From Sphingobacteriales bacterium JAD_PAG50586_3 (GTDB lineage: Bacteria; Bacteroidota; Bacteroidia; CAMBQF01): 64,000 nucleotides of DNA. Location: assembly GCA_023213195.1 (NCBI GenBank), contig CP096135.1, positions 622,548-686,547 on the forward strand, given 5' to 3'. This document shows, one piece after another, positions 36,087 through 45,722 of this stretch (positions within the stretch are counted from its first letter, which is position 1; every line of letters begins with the position of its first letter). A program made the translations under genes and the position numbers. The notes beneath the pieces were generated by a model. That model saw only the letters and a list, made by a program, of their open reading frames with translations. It was not told the DNA's origin and did not search any database.

Positions 36087-36701
36087 TTATTCTGTTGCCC
36101 GCAGGCCAAAATCGTAACGTAGGTTAAGGCAAAGCAGGGTATTATACTGGCCTGCATTTAGGCGGAAATCTACACTGCCCTGATGGTCGCGCACGGGCAA
36201 TACCGACTGTTGAAAGCGGAAGTTTACCAGCCAGCCATTGCCTACTTTGTAGTTAATACCCGCCAGCACGCCCACCTCTAGTTTTTTAAAGGTTAGGGGT
36301 TGGTTAAGGTCGCCCAGTTCGCTACGCTCTGTATAGTTTATCAGGTAGCCAAAGGTAGGACCAAGCTCAAACAAAAAGCGGCTGCCCCAAGGCATAAAGC
36401 GGTATAAAACAGGCACCTCTACATAGTTAAGGTTTAGGCTGTATTTGGTGTTATCGTCTTTTTTGGGGCCTTTGTAGCTGCCTTTGCCAATAAAGTTAAT
36501 CTCAAACTGCAGCCAGTTCCTGTCGTTAAAAGCGTAGTTACCAAAAAAGCCGCCAAAAGGGCCGGGGCGGTTAAAGCCCGAAAGGTTATCGCCCGATACC
36601 TGGCTGGTTGTAAAGCCGAAACCAAAACCTCCACCAAAACGGCTTTGCGCACTAAGCGATAAGCCAACCAACACACACAGGGTAACTAAAAAACTCTTCA
36701 T
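36087..36701 (-). CDS. PorT-like outer-membrane beta-barrel protein
   Basis: 204 residues with a signal peptide (MKSFLVTLCVLVGLSLSAQ). Strands alternate Gly and aromatic residues: FGGGFGFGFTTSQVSG, WLQFEINFIGKGSYKG, LNLNYVEVPVLYRFMPWG, LEVGVLAGINYKVGNGW, with a terminal aromatic-rich strand CLNLRYDFGLRATE. The LNYVEVPVL phrase is typical of PorT-family (outer membrane beta-barrel) proteins. PorT is associated with the type IX system, but this copy is only a general barrel. It is 7 bp after Omp28, which may be cotranscribed. Confidence 0.8.
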   Translation of the reverse strand: MKSFLVTLCVLVGLSLSAQSRFGGGFGFGFTTSQVSGDNLSGFNRPGPFGGFFGNYAFNDRNWLQFEINFIGKGSYKGPKKDDNTKYSLNLNYVEVPVLYRFMPWGSRFLFELGPTFGYLINYTERSELGDLNQPLTFKKLEVGVLAGINYKVGNGWLVNFRFQQSVLPVRDHQGSVDFRLNAGQYNTLLCLNLRYDFGLRATE

Positions 36702-36708
36702 TAAAAAA

Positions 36709-37548
36709 CTATTGTATTATTTCCTTCTCTTCTACCTGCACCACCTCTTTGGTAGAGGCATTGTAAACGTATGCTACTACATAGCAGTGGGCAGCGTCCC
36801 AAGCAGGGTTAAGCGTCATGTTAAAGCTGCCGGTATAGGTATCGCCCTCTACAAGGCTTCCTGTGCCAATATCTGTTCCCCAGGCGGTATTCATAGCCCC
36901 ACGGTAAACATGGCGGTGGGTGTAAAACTCAATATCGGTAGGGTTTAGCTGATAATCTTTTTGCCAGCCCACAATGCTATCTTCAGTAACAACCACACAC
37001 AACTTATAATTGCCATTTAGGTTATTAAGTATTGATGTGTTTATGGTAGTGCTAACCTGCCTTGTGGTGCTATTGTAGGTATTGTTAATTTTAATGCGGG
37101 CATCGGGTTCGGCATTAAGCATTTGGCCCACTAACGAGCCCCAGTTGCTGTAGCTTTGTATGTAGCTGCCACCGGCGTTAGAACGGTTTATCAAGCCATT
37201 AGGCAGACCTGCGGCACTGTTACCAAAAAACTGGTCAATAATATCGCCATCGGGCGTGCGGTAGTCTGTTAAAAATTTGGTGCCGCCGGTGCTGGGCACA
37301 GCAAAAAAGCCGGCATGTATGCCATATGTAACAATCCTATCGCCATAAATACCTTTAAGACTTTCTATGGTTTCGGCAGCGCGGGGGCAGTTGCCACACT
37401 TTTGGCCGGTAAAATCTTCTATCAAAATACGGCGCACAGCACCGGTATCGCTACCGTTGCCGGTAGGCTTTTCAGAGTATGGGCCTTCAATTTTATCGCA
37501 GGCTGCAAATAAGATAACAGCCGCTACTAGGGGCAAAAACTTTTTCAT
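36709..37548 (-). CDS. Omp28-related lipoprotein
   Basis: 279 residues. MKKFLPLVAAVILFAAC is a lipoprotein signal. The thioredoxin-like part has RILIEDFTGQKCGNCPRAAE with a CGNC motif, and GIHAGFFAVPSTGGTKF. The second half is beta-rich (YKLCVVVTEDSIVGWQKDY, FYTHRHVYRGAMNTAWG). These match Omp28, an outer-membrane protein of this phylum. Its function is unclear; the CxxC could be redox active. Confidence 0.87.
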   Translation of the reverse strand: MKKFLPLVAAVILFAACDKIEGPYSEKPTGNGSDTGAVRRILIEDFTGQKCGNCPRAAETIESLKGIYGDRIVTYGIHAGFFAVPSTGGTKFLTDYRTPDGDIIDQFFGNSAAGLPNGLINRSNAGGSYIQSYSNWGSLVGQMLNAEPDARIKINNTYNSTTRQVSTTINTSILNNLNGNYKLCVVVTEDSIVGWQKDYQLNPTDIEFYTHRHVYRGAMNTAWGTDIGTGSLVEGDTYTGSFNMTLNPAWDAAHCYVVAYVYNASTKEVVQVEEKEIIQ

Positions 37549-37725
37549 GCTTTAAAATCTAATATCAAATATACAAAAATATTAAACGCCTATACCCAAC
37601 AAATTATTGTTAAACGCTATTTATGTAGGCAAGGAAACCGAGTGTGGAATGTTAAGCACAGTTTATCCATTGTGCATTGTGCATTATGAATTTTGCATTT
37701 GTGCTATACACTATACACTAAAAAT

Positions 37726-37733
37726 TATATTTG
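37726..37733 (+). promoter_or_regulatory. Bacteroidota -7 element (TATATTTG)
   Basis: It lies only 4 bases before the ATG at 37738, so translation would be nearly leaderless or start slightly downstream. A TTG-containing -33 is seen near 37693. Confidence 0.45.
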
Positions 37734-37737
37734 CCAC

Positions 37738-39249
37738 ATGGGCTTGTTAAACTCTGTAGTATCTTGGATAATGAAACAGCGAATCCACCAAATGGAGCTG
37801 TTTATGAAATACCCGCACGATGTGCAGGCTGAATGGTTTAAAAAACTGATAGAGGCCGGGCGCGACACCGAATGGGGCCAGCGGTACGATTTTAAAAGCA
37901 TAACTACCGTTGAAGAATTTAAAAACCGCGTACCCGTTAGCAACTACGATGATATACGCGATGATATTGAACGGGTGCGCCATGGCGAGCAAAATATTTT
38001 ATGGCCTACCGATATTAAGTGGTTTGCCAAAAGCAGCGGCACCACCGGCGATAAAAGCAAGTTTATACCCGTAAGTGCTGAAAGCCTTGCCGAATGCCAT
38101 TTTAAGGGTGGTAAAGACATGCTTTCCATCTACTGCAACAACTACCCCGAAACTAAAATATTTAGCGGCAAAGGGCTTACGTTGGGTGGCACACACCAAA
38201 TGGGCGAGTTTGAAAACTCCAGCTACTACGGCGACCTATCGGCTATACTGATGGAAAACCTGCCGTTTTGGGTGCATATTATCCGCACGCCCGATTTATC
38301 TATCGCCCTGATGGACGAGTGGGAAAGCAAAATTGACGCTATTACCAAAGCCACCGTAAACGAGGACGTTACCAACCTGGCGGGTGTTCCATCGTGGACG
38401 CTGGTACTGCTTAAATATGTGCTGGAAACAACCGGAAAAAGCAACATCACCGAGGTGTGGCCTAACCTGGAGGTGTTTTTTCACGGGGGATAAACTTTAC
38501 CCCTTACCGCGACCAGTTTGCTAAGCTGATACCATCGGGCAGCATGAATTACCTGAAACGTACAACGCATCGGAAGGTTTTTTGGAATACAGGACACTAC
38601 AGACAAGCGCGAGCTGTTGCTTATGCTTGATTACGGCGTTTACTATGAGTTTATGCCGATGGAAGAAATGGCTAGCGACAACCCAAAAACGTTGCAACTG
38701 CACGAGGTAAAGTTAGACACCAATTATGCGCTTATTATAACCACCAACGCGGGCCTGTGGCGCTACCGTATTGGCGATACGGTTATGTTTACTTCGCTTA
38801 GCCCCTACCGTGTGCAAATTACAGGGCGCACCAAAAGCTTTATAAACGCCTTTGGCGAGGAGCTGATGGTAGACAATGCCGACAAAGCCCTTGCTGCCGC
38901 CTGCGACAAAACGGGTGCGCTGATACGCGATTATACTGCCGGGCCGGTATTTATGAGCGATAACAGCAGCGGCGCCCACGAGTGGCTTATTGAGTTTGAA
39001 AAACACCCCGACAATCCGCAATATTTTGCCGAGTGCCTGGACAATGCTTTAAAGGAGGTAAACTCTGACTACGAAGCCAAGCGTTATAAAGATATGGCGT
39101 TGAAAGACCCTATTATCCGCATAATGCCGGAGGGTACTTTTTTCAACTGGTTAAAGTTTAAGGGTAAACTGGGTGGGCAAAACAAGGTGCCGCGCCTGCA
39201 CAACGACCGTAAAATGCTGGAGGAGGTGCTTTCTTTAACTGAAAGTTGA
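37738..39249 (+). CDS. GH3 auxin-responsive promoter family acyl-adenylating enzyme (three frameshifts)
   Basis: About 504 residues after repair, starting MGLLNSVVSWIMKQRIHQME. The adenylating motif FAKSSGTTGDKSKFIP is clear, followed by GGTHQMGEFENSSYYGDLSA and AGVPSWTLVLLKYV. The C-terminal part (38617-39249) has LMLDYGVYYEFMPMEE, LWRYRIGDTV, ITGRTKSFINAFGEEL and EGTFFNWLKFKGKLGGQNKV with the catalytic Lys. Breaks at 38483-38488 (a G-run), about 38553 (CTGAAACG, one G missing) and about 38577 (a T-run one short) all fit lost bases. GH3 enzymes join acyl groups to amino acids; the bacterial substrate is unknown. Confidence 0.85.
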
Positions 39250-39355
39250 AATCTTAAATCTGAAAGTTAAAAATACAATTGTCCTCTAGTAACTCACAGT
39301 GTTAAACTAAACATCAGTAGAGGGGTTACGAAGTCACGGAGGAGATTATTGTTTA

Positions 39356-39409
39356 ATTCCCCCTTTAAATAAGGGGGGTGGATTCTGCGAAGCAGAAGAC
39401 GGGGATTTT
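39356..39409. repeat. Double-hairpin repeat
   Basis: TTCCCCCTTTAAATAAGGGGGG, then GGATTCTGCGAAGCAGAAG with the very stable GCGAAGC mini-hairpin loop, then ACGGGGATTTTT. A further copy follows at 39432. Confidence 0.7.
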
Positions 39410-39431
39410 TATTTTACGTGTGCTATACCAA

Positions 39432-39480
39432 GTAACCACCCCGGCCTAAAGGCCACCCCTCCTTAAAAAGGAGGGGAGTT
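39432..39480. repeat. Double-hairpin repeat
   Basis: GTAACCACCCC-GGCCTAAAGGCC-ACCCCTCCTTAAAAAGGAGGGGAGTT. Same plan as the array units at 56021, with the middle stem replaced by GGCCTAAAGGCC. It lies in the 271-bp gap between the GH3 and creD gene ends. Confidence 0.7.
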
Positions 39481-39520
39481 GTAAAAAATGTTATTAATTT
39501 TTTATACAGTAGCAGGTTAA

Positions 39521-40876
39521 CTATTGCTCAGTGTTTGGCGGGGTGTTTTGTGCCGCTTTGTGGTTGCTAAATTGAATATCGCTCCAGTTAACTTTACGCG
39601 ACAAATACATGGTTACGCTGAGTATTACAAACAGCGCTATGCTGCCAATTAGCAAGGCATAATCTTCCAGTTGCAATGTTGTAAATAAGAACCCGTACAG
39701 GGCTGCCAACACACCAAAAACAGCTACTGTGTTTTTACGGTGTTTTACAAAGGTGCTGGCATAAAAAGTTATTTGCATTATTACCGCAATACTGGCAAAC
39801 AGGTAAGCCATGTTAAAGCCTATTTGTTCTGATAACGATAGCAAAAGCAGGTAAAACGTGCTTAATGCAAACCCAACCAATACGTATTGAATAATGTGGA
39901 TTTTTGTTTTGCTTAAAACCTCTGTTAAAAAGAATGCCAAAAAGGTTAGCGCCAAAAACATAATGGCATACTTAGCCGACCGGGTCGTTTTATCGTAGCT
40001 GTTTATGTTATCTAACAGCGTAACACCAAAATTAGACGAGTAAATATCAGACGAGCTACCCACCCATACCTGCGGAAAAGAACGGTTTATATACAGCACA
40101 TTCCAATTGGCATTAAAGCCGCTGCTGCTAACATCGGCCTTTGTCTCAGGTAAATGCGCGCCTGTAAAGCTGGGTTTTGTCCACGTAGATTGCAGGTTTG
40201 TTTTGGTTTCTTTACCAATGGGGGCAAAGCTTAGCGACTCTGTGCCATTAACAGAAAGTGCAAAGCTGAAGTTAAACACCTCTGTACTGTCTGCCTTTAA
40301 ATCAATTTTAGCCCCCAGGCCGGTGCTGCAAACATCGCGGGTATCAAGGCCCGGCATGGCTTCTAACTCTTTGCCGTTCATTTTAATTTTAAGGGTATTC
40401 TTAACCCCTTTTAAATCAGTTATACCAACGTAAACCGATGCCCCCTCCCATAAAATATCTTCGTTTTTTACGTTGGGCAAATTAATATCAGGCCTTTTAA
40501 TAGTACCCGAAAAAGCCAGGTCGGCATTATAAACAACGGCATTATAAATACCGCGGTGGCGTATTTCGGGCTTTATGTTTCCTTTTATATCAAGCGTTTC
40601 GGGCAAAAAGTGTACATACTCTAATGTAGTAGTAACATTGTTGTTGTTATTATCTGTAGACCGCACCCGGTAGGGTACAGAAACTATAGGCCCCACAACC
40701 GATTGGCTACTGCCCCATTTAGAGCTAATCTCGTTTACGGCATCTTCTTGCAAACGGCTTCTTTCCCTTATAAGCTGCATTACAAAAGCCGAAGGAATCA
40801 GAAGTAATAGCGTAAGGGCACAAATTGTGGCAAGTTTTATGGTTGGCGATTCGCTAAACCAGCTACGTAAGCTCAT
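39521..40876 (-). CDS. creD: CreD-like inner membrane protein
   Basis: 451 residues from the ATG at 40876 (MSLRSWFSESPTIKLATICA). The in-frame TTG extension to 40912 is less likely. One N-terminal helix (LATICALTLLLLIPSAFVM) is followed by RERSRLQEDAVNEISSKWG, the CreD signature, a periplasmic beta domain of about 260 residues, and then six or so helices (YAIMFLALTFLAFFLTEVLS and others). CreD is an inner-membrane protein linked to stress and beta-lactam responses in other bacteria; its role here is unknown. It is divergent from the ECF sigma factor. Confidence 0.85.
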   Translation of the reverse strand: MSLRSWFSESPTIKLATICALTLLLLIPSAFVMQLIRERSRLQEDAVNEISSKWGSSQSVVGPIVSVPYRVRSTDNNNNNVTTTLEYVHFLPETLDIKGNIKPEIRHRGIYNAVVYNADLAFSGTIKRPDINLPNVKNEDILWEGASVYVGITDLKGVKNTLKIKMNGKELEAMPGLDTRDVCSTGLGAKIDLKADSTEVFNFSFALSVNGTESLSFAPIGKETKTNLQSTWTKPSFTGAHLPETKADVSSSGFNANWNVLYINRSFPQVWVGSSSDIYSSNFGVTLLDNINSYDKTTRSAKYAIMFLALTFLAFFLTEVLSKTKIHIIQYVLVGFALSTFYLLLLSLSEQIGFNMAYLFASIAVIMQITFYASTFVKHRKNTVAVFGVLAALYGFLFTTLQLEDYALLIGSIALFVILSVTMYLSRKVNWSDIQFSNHKAAQNTPPNTEQ

Positions 40877-40956
40877 ATTTTGGAAGTATTTAACACCCTG
40901 TAAACGTATCAAAACCAGTTATTATTACAAAAAAGTAAAAATATTTTTAATAATGC

Positions 40957-40986
40957 TGTAACTTTTCGGTACGGTTATCCATCTTA
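40957..40986 (+). promoter_or_regulatory. ECF sigma-factor promoter (auto-regulated)
   Basis: TGTAACTTTT, 13 bases, then the ATCCATCTTA end. The same two blocks with identical spacing recur at 42603-42632 before the barrel gene. The shared -35 is TGTAACTTTT and the shared -10 is ATCCATCTTA. It implies a start site about 7 bases downstream, near 40993. Confidence 0.7.
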
Positions 40987-41005
40987 TGTATAAAATGCCC
41001 TAACA

Positions 41006-41488
41006 TTGACCCGCGCTGAATACAATAAATGTGTAGATATGTATGCCGATGGCTTGTATCGTTTCGTGCTGAAAAATATGCGCGATGAAGATGATGCGCA
41101 CGATGTTGTACAAGACACGTTTGAAAAGGTTTGGGTTAAGGTTGATACCATACAGTATGAAAAGGCAAAGTCGTATATGTTTACTACGGCCTACCATACA
41201 ATGATTGAGAAGATACGCCGCAACCGCAGCACAGATTTAGACGAGGCCGACCTTAGCAGCCAAACCCACAGTGGGCAATACACCGGCGCTAACGAGGCTT
41301 TGAATGAAGCACTGCAACGCCTGCCAGATATGCAACGTAGCGTACTTATGCTACGCGATTACGAGGGCTACGACTACGCAGCCATTGGCGAGATAACCGG
41401 CCTTAGCGAAAGCCAGGTGAAAGTGTACATTTTTAGGGCACGCGTTTTTTTAAAAGAGTATTTAGTTAGTATAGACAACGTATTATAA
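41006..41488 (+). CDS. ECF-family RNA polymerase sigma factor
   Basis: 160 residues beginning MTRAEYNKCVDMYADGLYRF at a TTG start (41006). This N-terminus matches the usual start of this Bacteroidota group, so TTG is preferred to the later ATG. Region 2 has KNMRDEDDAHDVVQDTFEKV for -10 recognition; region 4 has LQRLPDMQRSVLMLRDYEG and AAIGEITGLSESQVKVYIF, a helix-turn-helix for the -35. The sigma factor, the anti-sigma gene and the barrel gene probably form one regulon. The promoter at 40957 suggests autoregulation. Confidence 0.87.
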   Translation: MTRAEYNKCVDMYADGLYRFVLKNMRDEDDAHDVVQDTFEKVWVKVDTIQYEKAKSYMFTTAYHTMIEKIRRNRSTDLDEADLSSQTHSGQYTGANEALNEALQRLPDMQRSVLMLRDYEGYDYAAIGEITGLSESQVKVYIFRARVFLKEYLVSIDNVL

Positions 41489-42574
41489 ATGAGCCGCATT
41501 AACCACGATAATTACGAAGCATTTTTGCTTGACATGGTTGAGGGCACCATTAGCGCCGCCGACCGTGAGGAGTTGGTGCTGTTTCTTGCGCAACACCCCG
41601 ACCTTGACGTTGACTTAGACGGGCTGGAGTTTGCTACCCTTGATGATGAGGGCATATCATTTCCCGATAAAGAAAGTTTAAAAAAACAGGTATATCTCGT
41701 TTTGATGAATTAGCCGTTAAGCAAATTGAAGAGGGGCTTACGCTTGCCGAACAGCAAGAGCTTAATGCCATTGTAGCATCTAACAAAGAATATACTAAAC
41801 ACCTGAATGCTTTTGCCCAAACGGTGTTGGTGGCCGATAGGTCTATTGTATTTAAAGGCAAAGAAAATTTAAAGCAGGGTGCTGTTGTTCGTCCGCTATG
41901 GGTTAACGCGCTGCGTGCCGCTGCCGCAGTGGCGTTGCTTGTTGGTGGTGTATTCGCTTTTCAGCAATATGGGACTACTGAGCAAGATACCTTTGCCGGA
42001 GTAATTGATAGCAAAGGAAAAACCATTCCGGCACTTAAAGCGAAACAGCCTAAAAACACTACCGCATTTGCAGATAATAGCACACCAAACACTATTGTAA
42101 ATACTCAACCTAAAAAAGTGGTTGCGCCCGATAATAACACTGTTATTATTCCTGATAACAATACCGTTATTGAGTATGCCAAAACAGAGCCTTTGTATTT
42201 AAATACTGCACAGGCGGCGGTTACTTTTGAGCCTACGCAACTGGATATTGAGCAGCCTACAGCATCGTACATGGCGCTGCCGTATTTTGATATGCCAACC
42301 AAAAAGCCAACGCTGCTTAACGATATGATGGCAAGCCTGCGCAAACGTATTGGCGAAGGGGTGAAAGACGAAGAAATGGCCCATAGACTGGATACCATTA
42401 CCAAACGCGGCCCCGAGCTTAGCGACCTTGCTTTTATGGGTAGCAAAGGCTTTGAAAAACTAACGGGCTTTAAACCCAGTTTCCGCAAAACCCAAAAGGA
42501 TAATAACACAGGTATCGGCATTCAGCATTGGCCGCTACACCATTGTTACCAGCCGCCCTAAACGCGAAGAATAA
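41489..42574 (+). CDS. Anti-sigma factor-like membrane protein (two frameshifts)
   Basis: About 362 residues after repair. The N-terminus MSRINHDNYEAFLLDMVEGT then LVLFLAQHPDLDVDLDGLE is the zinc-free anti-sigma pattern in this phylum. A second similar block follows (FDELAVKQIEEGLTLAEQQE LN). A single helix LRAAAAVALLVGGVFAFQQY is at about residue 150. The rest is a periplasmic, low-complexity region with NNTVIIPDNNTVIEY, ending in GRYTIVTSRPKREE. First break near 41695; second near 42515. It follows the sigma factor with no gap. Confidence 0.7.
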
Positions 42575-42602
42575 AAGATTTTCAAAAAAATTTCCACCCT
42601 AT

Positions 42603-42632
42603 TGTAACTTTTTATTGCCTTAATCCATCTTA
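42603..42632 (+). promoter_or_regulatory. ECF sigma-factor promoter for the barrel gene
   Basis: TGTAACTTTT, then 10 bases, then ATCCATCTTA; 30 bases, the same length and end blocks as at 40957. It lies 54 bases before the ATG at 42687. The matched spacing suggests that the neighbouring ECF sigma controls both promoters. Confidence 0.7.
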
Positions 42633-42686
42633 CTACCAAACAAGACAATTAATAAGAAAACAACACAACACTTAATACTATTAGTT

Positions 42687-43568
42687 ATGAAAGTTTCAGC
42701 CATAATTTTAGCCGCCGTTTTAAGTTTATCGGCAATAAGCGCAAAGGCACAAACCGATACTTTGCCTAAAACTAAAATAGACACTACCAACATTAATGTA
42801 GGCAACACAAAAATTACCATTATAGAAGATAAAACCGGCGACAATAAAAAGGTTACCGTACTTTCTGACACTACTATAATTGTGAATTTAGACAGCCTGC
42901 CTGATGAGCCTCGCGAGCCATCTAAACGCAAGCAAAAACCATCGGGAGTGTGGGCCGGTATTGAAATTGGGATAAACAGCCTTTTGAACGCCGACCGCAG
43001 CTTCTCTTTAACCGGTGCCGATGCACCTTACGCTCTTAACTACGCCAAATCGGTATCAATAGGTATAAACCTTTACGAATACAGGGTGCCGATTATAAAG
43101 AACAACTTTTACATGTCTACCGGCTTTGGTTTAGAGTTTAACAACTTCCGTTTTGACAATACCAGTGTAATACTTGACCCCAACGCCAGCCCGCTAACTG
43201 TTAGTTACGACACTACCCGTAACTACACCAAAAACAAGTTGGCTACCGCCTACATAAATGTACCGCTATTGTTTACCGTTGCGGCTAACAACAAAAAGGG
43301 CAAAAACGCTTTCCACGTAAGTGTGGGCGCTATGGCAGGCTTTAAATACCGTACCCACCAAAAATTGGTTTACTACGAAGATGGCGACAAGAAAAAACCA
43401 AAAGAGTTTGATGGCTTTAACACCAACCCATTCCGTTTTACTGCCATGGCGCGCATGGGCTACAAAAACATAGGGGTGTATGCAAACTACGCAATGAACT
43501 CTTTATTCCAAAAAGACCAGGGGCCAGAACTTTACCCTTTAACTATGGGTGTATCGTTCTTATTCTAA
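42687..43568 (+). CDS. PorT-like outer-membrane barrel protein (ECF target)
   Basis: 293 residues. The signal peptide ends AISAKAQ. Residues 22-95 form a linker with TKITIIEDKTGDNKK, then the barrel with GVWAGIEIGINSLLN, FYMSTGFGLEFNNFRF, ATAYINVPLLFTVAANN, GAMAGFKYRTHQKLVYY and a final MGVSFLF strand. A C-terminal aromatic (F) ends the last strand, as in OMPs. Barrels next to ECF sigma and anti-sigma genes often act in envelope stress; here that is inference. Confidence 0.8.
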   Translation: MKVSAIILAAVLSLSAISAKAQTDTLPKTKIDTTNINVGNTKITIIEDKTGDNKKVTVLSDTTIIVNLDSLPDEPREPSKRKQKPSGVWAGIEIGINSLLNADRSFSLTGADAPYALNYAKSVSIGINLYEYRVPIIKNNFYMSTGFGLEFNNFRFDNTSVILDPNASPLTVSYDTTRNYTKNKLATAYINVPLLFTVAANNKKGKNAFHVSVGAMAGFKYRTHQKLVYYEDGDKKKPKEFDGFNTNPFRFTAMARMGYKNIGVYANYAMNSLFQKDQGPELYPLTMGVSFLF

Positions 43569-43608
43569 CAGAGAAAGCGAGTAAATCAATATAGGCAACA
43601 ATGCCCAC

Positions 43609-43628
43609 GGGGCGGTCAGCAATGGCCG
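43609..43628 (+). terminator. Probable terminator after the barrel gene
   Basis: GGCGGTCAGCAATGGCCGCC followed by TTT; a GGCGG/CCGCC stem plus a G.T pair. It lies about 40 bp past the stop at 43568. Confidence 0.5.
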
Positions 43629-43646
43629 CCTTTAGGGTTTTATAAA

Positions 43647-44313
43647 CTAAGCGTTAAGCAACGCCTCTGCAATGGTTAAATCGGCCGGGGTTGTTATTTT
43701 GATGTTGGCCCTATCGCCCTCAATTAGGTGTATGCGCTCTCCCATATCTTCGGCTACTGATGCATCGTCGGTAAACACCTCGTTATAAGGTGCTTCATAG
43801 GCACGTTTTAAAACACTCAGCTTAAAGCACTGAGGAGTTTGTATAAGTCGCAGATGGTCGCGGTTTAGCTGTTTGCTTATTGACCCGCTAATTTCGCGTA
43901 CCGTTTCGGCAGGAGCTACGGCAGGTATAGCATTGCCATACTTCTCTGCAACGGTGTAAGCTTCTTTAATTAAAGCGGGGTTTATTAATGGCCTGAGCAC
44001 CATCGTGCACACCTACTACACCATCGGTAGAATCAATAGCATGCAAACCGCTTTTAACCGAGTGGAAACGCGTAGGGCCGCCCAGGGCAATAGTATGGGG
44101 GATAGTGAAGTTATGCTCCTCGCACAGGCCTTTCCATTCGTTTACGTGCTTCTCTGGCAGTACCAGCACAATATTTATTGCGGGGTCGAATGCATGAAAA
44201 CGCTCCATCGAATAAAAAACCACCGGCTTGCCTGCCAACTGCATAAACTGTTTAGGGGTATCGCTTTTCATGCGGGTACCCAATCCTCCGGCAACTATAA
44301 CAACGTGGTTCAT
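43647..44313 (-). CDS. ispD: 2-C-methyl-D-erythritol 4-phosphate cytidylyltransferase (one frameshift)
   Basis: About 222 residues after repair. MNHVVIVAGGLGTRMKSDTP with KQF is the CTP-binding loop, then GGPTRFHSVKSGLHAI. The second frame (43647-44012) resumes with RPLINPALIKEAYTVAEKYG and AVAPAETVREISG, RLIQTPQCFKLSVLKRAY, VFTDDASVAEDMGERIHLIE and the ANIKITTPADLTIAEA ending. The break is near 43988 (GGTGCTCAGGCC; one base too many relative to GARPLI). It makes CDP-methylerythritol for isoprenoid synthesis by the MEP pathway and is essential there. Confidence 0.9.
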
Positions 44314-44368
44314 ATACAGCCAAATTAATAAAAAACCCCACCGATAAGGCAGGGCTTTAATATTTTAT

Positions 44369-44403
44369 TCCCTCCCCTTAAAGGGGAGGGTTAGGGAGGG
44401 GTC
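44369..44403. repeat. Short palindromic repeat
   Basis: CCCTCCCCTTAAAGGGGAGGG then TTAGGGAGGGGTC; nearly the same as 19641-19676. It lies just past the queA stop at 44406. Confidence 0.7.
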
Positions 44404-44405
44404 AA

Positions 44406-45455
44406 TTACAAAATCAACATGGCATCGCCGTAGGTAAAAAAGCGGTACTTTTCTTTAACAGCCACCTTGTAGGCCTCCATTAAAAAGTCGTGGCCGGCAA
44501 AGGCCGACACCAACATAACCAGCACTGTTTGCGGCATGTGGAAGTTAGTAATCATACAGTTTGCAACCTGAAAATCGTATGGTGGAAGGATAAATTTATT
44601 TGTCCATCCTTTGTATGGTTTTAGGTGGCCATTGGTAGTAACCGATGTTTCTATGGCACGCATAGTAGTAGTACCTACTGCACAGATACGCTTGCGCTCG
44701 TCGCGGGCTTTGTTAACTATTTTAACAGCAGCCTCATCAATTTCCATTTCTTCAGAGTCTACCTTGTGCTTGGTCAAATCTTCAACCTCTACCACGCGGA
44801 AGGTACCCAAACCAACATGCAAGGTAATCTCGGCAAAGTTTACGCCTTTAATCTCTAAACGCTTCATTAGCGTTTTGCTAAAGTGCATACCGGCCGTTGG
44901 TGCGGCAACAGCACCTTCGTGCTTAGCAAATACCGTTTGGTAACGCTCGGCATCGGCAGCATCGGGGGTACGTTTTATAAATTTAGGTATGGGGGTTTCG
45001 CCCAACTCATAAACGGTTTGCTTAAACTCTTCGTAGCTACCATCAAACAAAAAGCGCAGGGTACGTCCGCGCGATGTGGTGTTATCAATTACCTCAGCTA
45101 CTAACTCGTCGTTATCGCCAAAGTAAAGCTTGTTGCCAATACGTATTTTACGGGCAGGGTCAACAAGAACATCCCACAGGCGACTTTCGCGGTTAAGTTC
45201 GCGCAATAGGAAAACCTCTATCTGGGCACCTGTTTTTTCCTTATTGCCATATAAACGGGCCGGAAAAACACGGGTGTTATTCACTATCATGCAATCGCCA
45301 TCATCAAAATAGTCGAGAACGTCGCTAAATTTTTTGTGTTCTATTTTTTTCGTTTTACGGTCAATAACCATCAAACGGGCATCTTCACGGTTCTTGGCAG
45401 GGCGCTCGGCAACCAATTCAGGCGGAACGCGAAACTTAAATTGAGATAATTTCAT
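44406..45455 (-). CDS. queA: tRNA preQ1(34) S-adenosylmethionine ribosyltransferase-isomerase
   Basis: 349 residues, complete. The start [20 protein letters not shown] then ARLMVIDR, the [44 protein letters not shown], then [31 protein letters not shown] and [20 protein letters not shown] are the family blocks. The enzyme transfers ribose from SAM to preQ1-tRNA to form epoxyqueuosine. The gene has a near-consensus promoter at 45491. Confidence 0.95.
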   Translation of the reverse strand: MKLSQFKFRVPPELVAERPAKNREDARLMVIDRKTKKIEHKKFSDVLDYFDDGDCMIVNNTRVFPARLYGNKEKTGAQIEVFLLRELNRESRLWDVLVDPARKIRIGNKLYFGDNDELVAEVIDNTTSRGRTLRFLFDGSYEEFKQTVYELGETPIPKFIKRTPDAADAERYQTVFAKHEGAVAAPTAGMHFSKTLMKRLEIKGVNFAEITLHVGLGTFRVVEVEDLTKHKVDSEEMEIDEAAVKIVNKARDERKRICAVGTTTMRAIETSVTTNGHLKPYKGWTNKFILPPYDFQVANCMITNFHMPQTVLVMLVSAFAGHDFLMEAYKVAVKEKYRFFTYGDAMLIL

Positions 45456-45490
45456 TAAGTATCTATGTATAAGTAAAAATTAAAAGAGCG

Positions 45491-45522
45491 CGAATATACA
45501 ACATCCATACCCCCTTTGTCAA
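45491..45522 (-). promoter_or_regulatory. queA promoter
   Basis: Minus strand TTGACAAA, 16 bases, TATATTCG; one mismatch in the -7 element, span 32 bases. Confidence 0.65.
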
Positions 45523-45722
45523 GCGGACACGCTGTAATGCTTGGTAACGTTGAAAAGAAAGTTTTATTGTGCTAAAAATACATTTAAAATCGTACTCAGA
45601 GGGTGGCACGTAGTGTTGGAGGGAGTGCCAAAAAACTTCTCAAAAAATTTGGATATATAAAAATTACTTCTAAACTTTACAATACCAAAAACAACAATTC
45701 ATCGTTTTAATATTGCCTACTA

